DNA of 13,832 nt from Acetobacteraceae bacterium (GTDB taxonomy: Bacteria; Pseudomonadota; Alphaproteobacteria; Acetobacterales; Acetobacteraceae): positions 1 through 13,832 of the forward strand of contig CANFIE010000056.1 in NCBI GenBank assembly GCA_947446625.1, given 5' to 3'. Below the pieces are notes generated by a model. It was not told the DNA's origin, searched no databases, and saw only the letters and a list, made by a program, of their open reading frames with translations. A program made the translations under genes and the position numbers. This document shows positions 1-7,004 of the stretch, one piece after another. Every line of letters starts with the position of its first letter. The first letter of the stretch is position 1.

Positions 1-1
1 C

Positions 2-1336
2 AACGGCGCCGGCCTGACCTTTGAGGTTGTGCTGTCGCTGGACGAGAACTTCATGGTGACGGCCGACCAGCGCGTGCGCAATGCCGGCACCGAGCCGGTG
101 CAGGTGCAGCCCTGGGCGCGCATTCGCCGCGAGGGCACGCCGCATACCGAGGGCTTCTACATTCTGCATGAAGGCTTTGTGGGCGTGCTGGATGGCCGGC
201 TGCGCGAAGTCAGCTTCTCCACCGCCAAGGAAGATGCCGGCAAGCGCCAAGGCCTGGCGCTGACGCAGGAAACCGGCGGCGGCTGGGCCGGCTTTACCGA
301 CAAGTATTGGCTGGGTGCGCTGGCCGCGGTGGATAGCAACCAGCGCCTGGTGGCCAGCTACCGGCACAACACCGCCAATGGCGCCGACGCCTGGCAGGTG
401 GACTTCACCCCGCCGGCCGCGCTGGCCGTGGCGCCGGGTGCCACCGCCGGCATGGCGGTGCGGCTGTTCGCCGGCGCCAAGGAAGTGAACCTGCTCGACA
501 GCTATGCCGAGCGCCTGGGCATTCCCGACCTCGCCAAGGCAATCGACTTCGGCTGGTTCTACTTCCTCACCAAGCCGTTCTTCCACGCGCTGGCCTGGAT
601 TTATCATCTGGTTGGCAACTTTGGCGTCGCCATCCTGATCTTCACGCTGTTCCTGAAGGCGCTGTTCTTCCCGCTGGCCAACAAGGCCTACAAGTCCATG
701 GCGCGGATGAAGGTGCTTGGTCCGAAGATGACCGAGATCAAGGAGCGCAACAAGGACGACCCTGCCAAGGCGCAGCAGGAGATGATGGCGCTTTACAAGA
801 CCGAGCAGATCAACCCGGCCAGTGGTTGCTTGCCGATCTTGATCCAGATTCCGGTCTTCTTCGCGCTGTACAAGGTGCTGTTCGTTACCATCGAAATGCG
901 GCACGCGCCGTTCTTCGGCTGGATCCAGGACCTTTCGGCACCTGACCCGACCAACCTGTTCAACCTGTTCGGGCTGATCCCTTGGCACCCGGAGATCTAC
1001 TCCACCTATTTCCACATGCCCGCCTGGGCGCTGGTGATGGGCGTGACCATGTTCCTGCAGCAGAAGCTGAACCCGCAGCCGCCCGACCCGGTGCAGGCCA
1101 AGGTCTTCGCCTGGATGCCGATCATCTTCACCTTCATGCTGGCCAGCTTCCCGGCCGGGTTGGTGATCTACTGGAGCTGGAACAACCTGCTTTCCATCGC
1201 GCAGCAGTATTTCATCATCCAGCAGGACCCCAAGGCCGCGGCCGAGGCGCGGGAGCAGCGCCAGAAGCTGGCCAGGCAGATCGCCGGCATTCCCGGCGCG
1301 CTGGCCAGGCTACCGTCCAAGCTGAAGCGGCGCTGA
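2..1336 (+). CDS. yidC: Membrane protein insertase YidC (3' part, start outside window)
   Basis: This is the Oxa1/YidC/Alb3 insertase, which places proteins in the inner membrane alone or with SecYEG. The frame is open from base 2, so the N-terminal membrane segment and the first part of the periplasmic domain are missing; 444 residues are visible. The remainder of the periplasmic beta-sandwich runs to about base 540. The conserved five-helix core follows at about 546-1230. It contains the cytoplasmic helical hairpin (SMARMKVLGPKM, then QQEMMALYKTEQINP), the GCLPILIQIPVFFALY helix, and the FPAGLVIYWSWNN segment near the end. The C-tail is basic (KLKRR), typical of ribosome contact. By a from-memory alignment, the groove arginine of E. 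coli YidC (R366) is lysine here, one residue pair away from an arginine. engB starts one base after the stop. Identification is certain; the order yidC-engB-argB is common in alphaproteobacteria. Confidence 0.97.
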   Translation, partial: NGAGLTFEVVLSLDENFMVTADQRVRNAGTEPVQVQPWARIRREGTPHTEGFYILHEGFVGVLDGRLREVSFSTAKEDAGKRQGLALTQETGGGWAGFTDKYWLGALAAVDSNQRLVASYRHNTANGADAWQVDFTPPAALAVAPGATAGMAVRLFAGAKEVNLLDSYAERLGIPDLAKAIDFGWFYFLTKPFFHALAWIYHLVGNFGVAILIFTLFLKALFFPLANKAYKSMARMKVLGPKMTEIKERNKDDPAKAQQEMMALYKTEQINPASGCLPILIQIPVFFALYKVLFVTIEMRHAPFFGWIQDLSAPDPTNLFNLFGLIPWHPEIYSTYFHMPAWALVMGVTMFLQQKLNPQPPDPVQAKVFAWMPIIFTFMLASFPAGLVIYWSWNNLLSIAQQYFIIQQDPKAAAEAREQRQKLARQIAGIPGALARLPSKLKRR

Positions 1337-1337
1337 G

Positions 1338-2042
1338 ATGGTGGAACTCCCCCCCGGCGGGCTGGCCGAGGCGAAGGACGAGGAGACCCGCGCCGCGTTG
1401 ATCGAGCATGGCCGGCTGTTGTTCGCCAAGCCATGCAACTTTTTCTTCGCGGCGCAGAAGCTGGAGCAATTGCCCCAGGTATGGCTGCCCGAGGTGGCGT
1501 TCTGCGGGCGTTCCAATGTGGGCAAGTCCAGCCTGGTGAATGCGCTGTGCAACCAGAAGGCGCTGGCCCGGGTTTCCAACACCCCGGGGCGGACCAAGCA
1601 GCTGAACTTCTTTGAGCTTGGCCAGCGGCTGACGCTGGTGGACATGCCGGGCTATGGCTACGCCCAGGCGGCGAAAAGCGTGAAGGAGGACTGGCAGGGG
1701 TTGATGTTCAACTACCTGCGCGGCCGCCCCACGCTGCGCCGGGTGATTCTGCTGCTGGATGCCCGGATTGAGACCAAGCCGGCCGATTTGATGGCGCTGC
1801 GCCTGCTGAACGAGGCGGCGGTGAGCTTTCAGATCGTGCTGACCAAGGCGGATGACGCCAAGCCCTGGTGGCTGGAGCAGCGCATTCTGGAAGCCCAGGA
1901 ATTGGTCCGCAAGCACACCGCCGGCCACCCCCGGGTGCTGGTGACCAGCAGCGAAAACGGCATGGGGATTGAGGAGACCCGGGCGGAGATTGCCATTCTC
2001 AGCAACCCCACCCCGCTTGACCCGCCGGGCGCTGGCTTCTAA
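1338..2042 (+). CDS. engB: Ribosome biogenesis GTPase EngB (YihA/YsxC family)
   Basis: This is an essential-type TRAFAC GTPase that acts in large ribosomal subunit assembly (234 residues). All nucleotide-binding motifs are visible: G1 GRSNVGKS (57-64), G2 with T86 inside PGRTKQLN, G3 DMPG followed by YGYA (102-109), G4 TKAD (169-172) and G5 SS (204-205). The N-terminal stretch of about 50 residues before the G domain is longer than in E. coli YihA, which is usual for alphaproteobacterial members. The ATG lies one base after the yidC stop (TGAGATG) and no strong ribosome site precedes it, so translation is probably coupled to yidC. It is followed by argB after 34 bases. Confidence 0.95.
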   Translation: MVELPPGGLAEAKDEETRAALIEHGRLLFAKPCNFFFAAQKLEQLPQVWLPEVAFCGRSNVGKSSLVNALCNQKALARVSNTPGRTKQLNFFELGQRLTLVDMPGYGYAQAAKSVKEDWQGLMFNYLRGRPTLRRVILLLDARIETKPADLMALRLLNEAAVSFQIVLTKADDAKPWWLEQRILEAQELVRKHTAGHPRVLVTSSENGMGIEETRAEIAILSNPTPLDPPGAGF

Positions 2043-2076
2043 GGCCCCTGGCACGCCACGCTAACGGGAAACGCCC

Positions 2077-2958
2077 ATGTCAGACGCCCCCGACCAGATG
2101 CAGATCCTTTCTGGCGCGCTGCCTTTCCTGAAGCGCTACGACGACCAGATCATTGTGGTGAAGTACGGCGGCCACGCCATGGGCGAGGAAGCCACCGCTC
2201 TGCGCTTCGGCCGCGACATTGCCCTGCTGGAGCAGATGGGGGTGAACCCCGTGGTGGTGCATGGCGGCGGGCCGCAGATCAACGCCATGCTGAAGCGGCT
2301 GAACGTGAAGTCCAGCTTCGTGCAGGGCCTGCGCGTGACCGACGCCGAGATGCTGGACGTGGTGGAAATGGTGCTGGCCGGCCCGGTCAACAAGCAGGTG
2401 GCCGAGAGCATCACCCGCGCCGGCGCCATGGCCGTGGGTATTTCCGGCAAGGATGGCGGGCTGGTGCGCGCCCGCAAGCTGCGCCGCACCTGGCGCGACC
2501 CCGGCAGCAATATCGAGCAGGTGCTGGATCTGGGCTTTGTGGGTGAACCCGAAAGCATCGACACCCGGGTGCTGAAGCTGCTGATCGGGGCCGATATAGT
2601 CCCTGTGATCGCGCCCGTGGGCGTGGGCGTTGACGGCCAGACCTACAACATCAACGCCGATACCGTGGCCGGCGCCATTGCCGGGGCGCTGGGCGCCGAG
2701 CGCATGCTGATGCTGACCGACGTGCCCGGTGTGCTGGATGGCTCGGGCAATTTCATCGCCGAGATGACGGTGGCCGAGGCCAAGGCTGGCATCGAGGCGG
2801 GCTGGATCAGCGGTGGCATGATCCCGAAGGTGGAAACCTGCATCTACGCCGTGGAGCAGGGCGTGAAGGGTGCCGTGATCCTGGATGGCCGGGTGCCGCA
2901 TGCGGTGCTGCGCGAGTTGTTCACCGAAGGCGGCGCCGGCACCCTCATCAAGCCGTAG
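2077..2958 (+). CDS. argB: N-acetylglutamate kinase ArgB
   Basis: It phosphorylates N-acetyl-L-glutamate with ATP in the second step of arginine biosynthesis, in the cytoplasm (293 residues, amino-acid kinase fold). Visible signatures are KYGGHAMG with catalytic K29, the glycine loop HGGGP (62-66), R86 of the substrate lid (GLRVTD), N192/D195 in NINADTVAG, TDVPGVL (214-220) and K251 in GGMIPK. An N-terminal helix of about 20 residues precedes the fold, and the C-terminal RVPHAVLRELFTEGGAGT carries the His and Glu pattern of arginine-inhibited hexameric enzymes. I therefore infer feedback inhibition by arginine. A GGGAA ribosome site ends six bases before the ATG. It is the last housekeeping gene of the + strand block. 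The next gene is on the opposite strand, its stop lying 66 bases downstream. Confidence 0.97.
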   Translation: MSDAPDQMQILSGALPFLKRYDDQIIVVKYGGHAMGEEATALRFGRDIALLEQMGVNPVVVHGGGPQINAMLKRLNVKSSFVQGLRVTDAEMLDVVEMVLAGPVNKQVAESITRAGAMAVGISGKDGGLVRARKLRRTWRDPGSNIEQVLDLGFVGEPESIDTRVLKLLIGADIVPVIAPVGVGVDGQTYNINADTVAGAIAGALGAERMLMLTDVPGVLDGSGNFIAEMTVAEAKAGIEAGWISGGMIPKVETCIYAVEQGVKGAVILDGRVPHAVLRELFTEGGAGTLIKP

Positions 2959-3024
2959 TCAAGCGGCGGTATTGAGCGGCTGATTCACGGCCTGCGGCGC
3001 TGCCGCCTTGGCCGATCAGACGCT

Positions 3025-3993
3025 CTACTCCACCGCAATCCCGGCATCGCGGATCACGCCGCTCCACTTGGCCACTTCGGCGGCCAGGAAGGCAGTGCTG
3101 GCGGCGGCACTGGTGCCGGTGCGGGTTTGAATGGCCAACTCGGCCAGCCGGCGTTCCACCTCGGGCTGCGCCAGCACATGGGTGAAGGCGGCATTGGCGG
3201 CCTCCACCGCCGCCTGCGGCGTGCCGGCCGGGGCCAGCGCCATGTGCCAGGTGGCGCTGTCGGCGCCCTTTACCCCGCCTTCGGCGAAGGTTGGGATATC
3301 CGGCGCCTGGGGCATGCGGTTGGCGGTGGAAACCGCCAGCGCCACGGCGTCGCCGCGCTCGCGGTAGCCCAGCCCGGTATTCGCCACATCCAGGAACAGC
3401 GCCAGCCGGCCGGCGATGAGATCCAGCATCGCCGGGGGTGCGCCGCGATAGGGCACGTGCTCGGCCCGCAGATCGCCGGCGCGCTTCAGCAGCAGGGCGG
3501 TGATGAGGTGGGTGGCGCTGCCATTGCCGCCGCTGCCATAGCTGTACTTGCCGGGGTTGGCGCGCAGCAGGGCCAGCAACTCGGGCAGGGTTTTGGCGGG
3601 CAGGTTCTTGTTGGCCAGCAGCACCATGGGAATCACCCCCAGCAGCGCCACCGGGGCGAAATCCGCCACGGGGTCGAAGCCCAGCCGGGGGAACATGGCC
3701 TTCATCACCGCATGGGCCATGGTGTTGTACAGCAGGGTATGGCCGTCCTTCGGCGCGCGGGCCACCACCTCCGCGCCCACCGTCACCCCGGCGCCGGAGC
3801 GGTTTTCCACCACCACGCGCTGCGGCAGGAATTTTGAGAGTTCCTCGGCAAACAGCCGGGCCGGAATATCGGTGGCGCCGCCGGGGCCGAAGGGCACAAT
3901 CAGCCGCACCGTCTCGCGCGGCCAGGGCGCCTGGGCCATGGCGGGGGCTGCCAAAGTGGCCCCGGCCAGGGCCAGCAGCGGGCGCCGGCGCAT
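3025..3993 (-). CDS. Tripartite tricarboxylate transporter (TTT/Bug family) periplasmic binding protein
   Basis: This is a periplasmic receptor of the Bug family (322 residues, the usual length), which binds small carboxylates or related molecules for TctAB-type secondary transporters. The N-terminus is a clear Sec signal peptide: MRRR, a hydrophobic stretch, then PAMA before Q21. The family features follow: VPFGPGGATD (33-42), NRSGAG (64-69), KDGHTLLYN (82-90) and an SYGSGGNGS ligand loop. The start is taken at the ATG at 3993 because it begins the signal peptide; an open frame continues upstream but only by overlapping the previous gene. The ATG overlaps the TGA of the enoyl-CoA hydratase gene (TGATG), so the two are translationally coupled. 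No tctA or tctB is in the window, and many Bug proteins are orphans of this kind. The ligand cannot be read from the sequence. Confidence 0.9.
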   Translation of the reverse strand: MRRRPLLALAGATLAAPAMAQAPWPRETVRLIVPFGPGGATDIPARLFAEELSKFLPQRVVVENRSGAGVTVGAEVVARAPKDGHTLLYNTMAHAVMKAMFPRLGFDPVADFAPVALLGVIPMVLLANKNLPAKTLPELLALLRANPGKYSYGSGGNGSATHLITALLLKRAGDLRAEHVPYRGAPPAMLDLIAGRLALFLDVANTGLGYRERGDAVALAVSTANRMPQAPDIPTFAEGGVKGADSATWHMALAPAGTPQAAVEAANAAFTHVLAQPEVERRLAELAIQTRTGTSAAASTAFLAAEVAKWSGVIRDAGIAVE

Positions 3994-4766
3994 CACCGGC
4001 CCACCCATTTCGGGGCGCGCTTTTCCACAAAGGCGCGCGGGCCTTCCTTGAAATCCTCGGTGGCGCGGGTGCGCAGGCTGGCGGCCTGGCTGACTTCCCA
4101 CAGCGCCGGCTCGGCCAGGTCATAGGCCTGGCGGGCCACGCCCAGCGCCTCGCGCACCGCGATGGGGGCGTTCACCACCACGCGGCGGGCCAGGTCCAAC
4201 GCTGTGGCGCGCACCTCGGCCGCCGGCACCACGGCGTTGACCAGGCCGAAGCTGGCGGCGCGCTCGGCGCTGATCGGCTCTCCGGTGGCGACCATTTGCA
4301 GGGCGATGGCGCGGGGCAGGTGGCGCGGCAGGCGGAACACGCCGCCAGCCCCGGCCACCAGGCTGCGCTTCACTTCCGGCAGGCCGAGGTTGGCGCCGGC
4401 CGCCACCACGGCCAGGTCGCAGCTCAGCAGCAATTCCAGGCCGCCGGCCAGGGCGTGGTTCTGCGCCGCAGCTATCCATAGCTTGCTGCGCCGGGCGCGG
4501 ACAAAGCCGGCGAAGCCGCCGCGTTCGGTCGCCAGGCTGGCGCTGTTGCCGGCGGAAACCTCTTTCAGATCAGCCCCGGCGCAAAACGCGTGCGGCCCGG
4601 CCCCGGTGAGAATGGCGGCCCAGATCTCGGGGTCGTTCTCCACCCGCTCCACCGCCGCTTCCAGCCCCTGGGCCACGGCGCCGTTCACGGCGTTGCGGGC
4701 CTCGGGCCGGTTGATGGTGACCAGCGCGATATGGGGTTCCACCATCTCGAACAGCACTGCGTCCAT
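3993..4766 (-). CDS. Enoyl-CoA hydratase/isomerase family protein (crotonase fold)
   Basis: A crotonase-superfamily protein of 257 residues, the standard length. It probably hydrates an enoyl-CoA thioester in fatty- or organic-acid breakdown. The oxyanion-hole motif FCAGADLKE is at 61-69. The second motif region, NHALAGGLELLLSCD (103-117), contains E111, and LGLPEVKRSL contains E131. These match the two catalytic glutamates of classical hydratases (E144 and E164 in the rat enzyme), so I favour hydratase over isomerase or hydrolase activity. The start is the ATG at 4766, chosen for homology and for the ribosome site GGAGGAGG nine to ten bases upstream. The open frame extends further, but that part does not look like a crotonase. 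It overlaps the downstream Bug receptor by one base. It is divergent from the ketopantoate-reductase-like gene. The exact substrate is unknown. Confidence 0.88.
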   Translation of the reverse strand: MDAVLFEMVEPHIALVTINRPEARNAVNGAVAQGLEAAVERVENDPEIWAAILTGAGPHAFCAGADLKEVSAGNSASLATERGGFAGFVRARRSKLWIAAAQNHALAGGLELLLSCDLAVVAAGANLGLPEVKRSLVAGAGGVFRLPRHLPRAIALQMVATGEPISAERAASFGLVNAVVPAAEVRATALDLARRVVVNAPIAVREALGVARQAYDLAEPALWEVSQAASLRTRATEDFKEGPRAFVEKRAPKWVGR

Positions 4767-4908
4767 GGCCTTGGGCCTCCTCCGGTTGCGGTCATGCTGG
4801 GGCGGTGTATCGTCGGCCGCAAGAGGAGCGTTCAACATGGCACTGGCCGCCGCCGCCACCTGGGCTGGCCGGGCGCTTTTCGTGGGCTTTGAGAAGGACG
4901 AGCAGAAG
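4767..4908. promoter_or_regulatory. Divergent intergenic region with probable back-to-back promoters
   Basis: This 142-base gap separates two divergent operons and must hold their start signals. On the + strand, TTGCGG (4786-4791) and TATCGT (4808-4813) are 16 bases apart and lead into the ribosome site AGAGGAG (4822-4828). On the - strand, TTGAAC (4835-4830) is followed after 18 bases by GATACA, a weak match. Both assignments are pattern reading only. The + strand signal favours translation from the ATG at 4837 rather than 4909 (see the next gene). Confidence 0.35.
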
Positions 4909-5973
4909 ATGAAAAAACGCATCGCCATTATCGGCGCGGGCGCGGTGGGCGGCTATGCCGGCGCGCATATGGTCCAGGCCGGCGAGGATGTGACCTTCGT
5001 GGACATGTGGCCGGAGAATGTGGAGGTGATGCGCAGCAAGGGGCTGCGGATTTCCCACATCAAGGACGTTCCTGAATTCACCGTGCCGGTGAAGGCCATT
5101 CACCTGACCGAGCTGCAGCAGGTGAGCAAGGAACGGCCCTTCGACATCGTCTTCATCTGCGTGAAAAGCTACGACACCGCCTGGGCCACGCTGATGTCGC
5201 GCCAGTATCTGGCGCCGGGCGGCTACATGGTGAGCCTGCAGAACTGCATGAACGAGGAGACCATTGCCGAGATCATCGGCTGGGGGCGCACGCTGGGCGC
5301 CATTGCCTCCTCCATCACGGTGGAGCTGTGCGAGCCGGGGCATGTGCGCCGCGCCTCGGGCAAGGGCGGCGCCGCGCATACCGTGTTCCGCGTGGGTGAG
5401 GTGCATGGCCGCATCACCGACCGCGCCAATGAACTGGGCCGGCTCTGCGCGCTTTCCGATAGCTGCCTGGTGACCACCAACCTGTGGGGCGAGCGTTGGT
5501 CCAAGCTGGTGACGAATGCCATGGCCAATGGGCTTTCGGCCTGCACCGGGCTCATCAGCAAGGAGATTTTGCTGAACGAGCAGCTGCGCGCCTTCAATGC
5601 GCGGCTGGGCAGTGAGGCGATTCGCGTGGGCCAGGCGCTGGGCTATGAGCTGGAGGAGATCCACCACATGGACCCCGAGCTGATTGCCAAGGCCGGCGAG
5701 GGCGACGCGACGGCGCGCGCCGAGTTTGACGCGCACCGCATCGCCGAGGCGAACAAGCCCGGCGGCGGCGCGCATCGGCCCAGCATGGGCCAGGACATGG
5801 TGAAGGGCCGCCGCACCGAGATTGAGTTCCTCAATGGCTTCATCTGCGACAAGGCCAAGGCCGTGGGCATTGCCACGCCAGCGAATGCGGCGCTGACCGA
5901 CATTGTGAAGCGTGTGGAGAAGGGCGAGCTGAAGGCCGACCCGAAGCACATCCTGGACCTGCGGCTGAACTGA
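4909..5973 (+). CDS. 2-dehydropantoate 2-reductase-like (PanE/ApbA family) oxidoreductase
   Basis: An NAD(P)H-dependent 2-keto-acid reductase of the ketopantoate reductase family, 354 residues against about 300 for E. coli PanE. The Rossmann motif GAGAVGG is at 9-15, and CVKSYDT (84-90) places K86 near the nicotinamide. The catalytic lysine is K199 in ERWSKL, followed by N203. S292 in RPSMGQD and E304 in RRTEIEFLNG complete the active site. The extra length is mostly in the C-terminal helical domain (about 245-290). The start at 4909 is where the family begins. However, an in-frame ATG at 4837 has the better ribosome site (AGAGGAG, nine bases away) and would add 24 residues. The gene sits with a Bug receptor and an LLM gene, not with pan genes, so a catabolic role on another 2-keto or 2-hydroxy acid is at least as likely as pantothenate synthesis. 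Confidence 0.85.
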   Translation: MKKRIAIIGAGAVGGYAGAHMVQAGEDVTFVDMWPENVEVMRSKGLRISHIKDVPEFTVPVKAIHLTELQQVSKERPFDIVFICVKSYDTAWATLMSRQYLAPGGYMVSLQNCMNEETIAEIIGWGRTLGAIASSITVELCEPGHVRRASGKGGAAHTVFRVGEVHGRITDRANELGRLCALSDSCLVTTNLWGERWSKLVTNAMANGLSACTGLISKEILLNEQLRAFNARLGSEAIRVGQALGYELEEIHHMDPELIAKAGEGDATARAEFDAHRIAEANKPGGGAHRPSMGQDMVKGRRTEIEFLNGFICDKAKAVGIATPANAALTDIVKRVEKGELKADPKHILDLRLN

Positions 5974-5981
5974 GTGCCTGC

Positions 5982-6014
5982 GCGGGCAGCGCCGGATGCA
6001 ACCGGCGCGCCCGC
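5982..6014 (+). terminator. Strong GC-rich hairpin after the PanE-like gene
   Basis: The arms 5982-5995 and 6002-6014 pair over 13 base pairs with a single bulged A (5988) and a six-base loop (ATGCAA). Only three T residues follow, so this is a weak intrinsic terminator by sequence. It could equally be an attenuator or an RNA-processing/stability hairpin that separates expression of the dehydrogenase from that of the receptor gene starting at 6037. Confidence 0.5.
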
Positions 6015-6036
6015 TTTCAACCTGGGAGAATGCGTC

Positions 6037-6990
6037 ATGAAGCGTTTGTTGCTTGCGTGCCTGGTGCTGCTGGCGGGGCCGGCCATGGCGCAGTTTCCGG
6101 ACCGTACGGTCACGCTCATTGCCGCCGGCGCGGCGGGTGGGCCGACGGATACCATCACCCGCATCCTGGCCGAGAATATGGGCAAGCATCTGGGCCAGTC
6201 CGTGGTGGTGGAGAGCATTGGCGGCACGGTGCTGGGGCCGCAGCGCGTGGCCCAGGCGCGGCCCGATGGCTATACCGTGCTGATCAACAATATCGGCATG
6301 GCCGCCAGCGCCACGCTGTTCCGCCGGCTGCCCTATGAGGTGCCGGGCGCCTTCGCGCCGCTTGGCATCGTGAGCGACGCGGCGATGACCATCATCACCC
6401 GCCCCGGCTACCCGGCCAGCAATCTGGCCGATGTGATGGCGCAGTTGAAGCAGCGCGGCGATGCGGTGAACATCGCCACCGCCGGGCTGTCCTCGGCCGC
6501 CAACCTGTGTGCGCTGCTGGTGCAGCATGCCGCCGGGGCGCCGGCTACGCTGGTGGCGTTTCGCGGCACGGCGCCGGCCATCATTGAACTGATGGCGGGC
6601 CGGATTGACCTACTGTGCGACCAGGCGACGAATACCGTGCCCTATATCCGCGACAACCGGGTGGTGGCCTGGGGCGTTTCCAGCCCGCAGCGCCTGCCCG
6701 GCCTGCCCAACCTGCCGACCACGGCGGAGGCGGGCTTCCCCGGCATTGCCATGAGCACCTGGCACGGCATGTACGCGCCGGCCGGCACGCCCGAGGCAGT
6801 GCAGCAACGGCTTTCCGCTGCCCTGCGCGCGGCGTTGCATGAAGACCGGCTGCGCCAGCGCTATGCTGACCTGTTGACCGATGTGCCGAGTGATGAGCGC
6901 GCCAGCATTGCCTTCCACCGGCGCTTCGTGCGTGAGGAAGTGGAACGCTGGCGCCCGATCATCCAGGCCGCCAACCAATTTGCCGATTGA
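6037..6990 (+). CDS. Tripartite tricarboxylate transporter (TTT/Bug family) periplasmic binding protein
   Basis: A second Bug-family periplasmic receptor, 317 residues. The signal peptide is MKRLLLACLVLLAGPAMA with predicted cleavage before Q19. After it come the phenotypic features of the family: IAAGAAGGPTD (28-38), a GGTVLGPQRVAQARPDGYTVL stretch and the late WHGMYAPAGTP motif shared with TTT receptors. It differs clearly from the receptor at 3025-3993 (for example IGG rather than RSGAG at the first ligand loop), so the two are distant paralogues that probably bind different ligands. The ATG at 6037 has GGGAGAA six bases upstream and begins the signal peptide. It lies between the PanE-like gene and an LLM gene (stop 6990, next ATG 7005), which suggests that the three act on one imported compound. 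No TctA/TctB genes are present. Confidence 0.9.
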   Translation: MKRLLLACLVLLAGPAMAQFPDRTVTLIAAGAAGGPTDTITRILAENMGKHLGQSVVVESIGGTVLGPQRVAQARPDGYTVLINNIGMAASATLFRRLPYEVPGAFAPLGIVSDAAMTIITRPGYPASNLADVMAQLKQRGDAVNIATAGLSSAANLCALLVQHAAGAPATLVAFRGTAPAIIELMAGRIDLLCDQATNTVPYIRDNRVVAWGVSSPQRLPGLPNLPTTAEAGFPGIAMSTWHGMYAPAGTPEAVQQRLSAALRAALHEDRLRQRYADLLTDVPSDERASIAFHRRFVREEVERWRPIIQAANQFAD

Positions 6991-7004
6991 GTGAGGGATA
7001 CGAG

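Noticed and set aside
2994..3006. Short GCGGC-GCT-GCCGC stem in the gap between argB and the Bug receptor gene as a terminator
   Set aside because: Only five base pairs and no T run on either strand; expected by chance in DNA this GC-rich.
3127..3837. A 236-codon + strand open frame opposite the first Bug receptor gene
   Set aside because: Gly/His/Gln-rich translation without motifs, opposite a clear Bug-family gene with signal peptide.
4162..4908. N-terminal extension of the PanE-like frame back to 4162
   Set aside because: It runs antisense through the enoyl-CoA hydratase gene and has no homology to the family; the start must lie at 4837 or 4909.
6037..6063. Possible lipoprotein signal (LLLAC) in the second Bug receptor
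   Set aside because: The cysteine is at residue 8, too close to the N-terminus for a lipobox; a normal signal peptidase I site (AMA before Q) follows a full hydrophobic stretch.
4792..6528. A 578-codon open frame on the - strand opposite the PanE-like gene and part of the second Bug receptor gene
   Set aside because: Low-complexity His/Ala/Arg/Gln-rich translation with no recognisable domain, lying opposite well-identified genes; typical antisense shadow in high-GC DNA.
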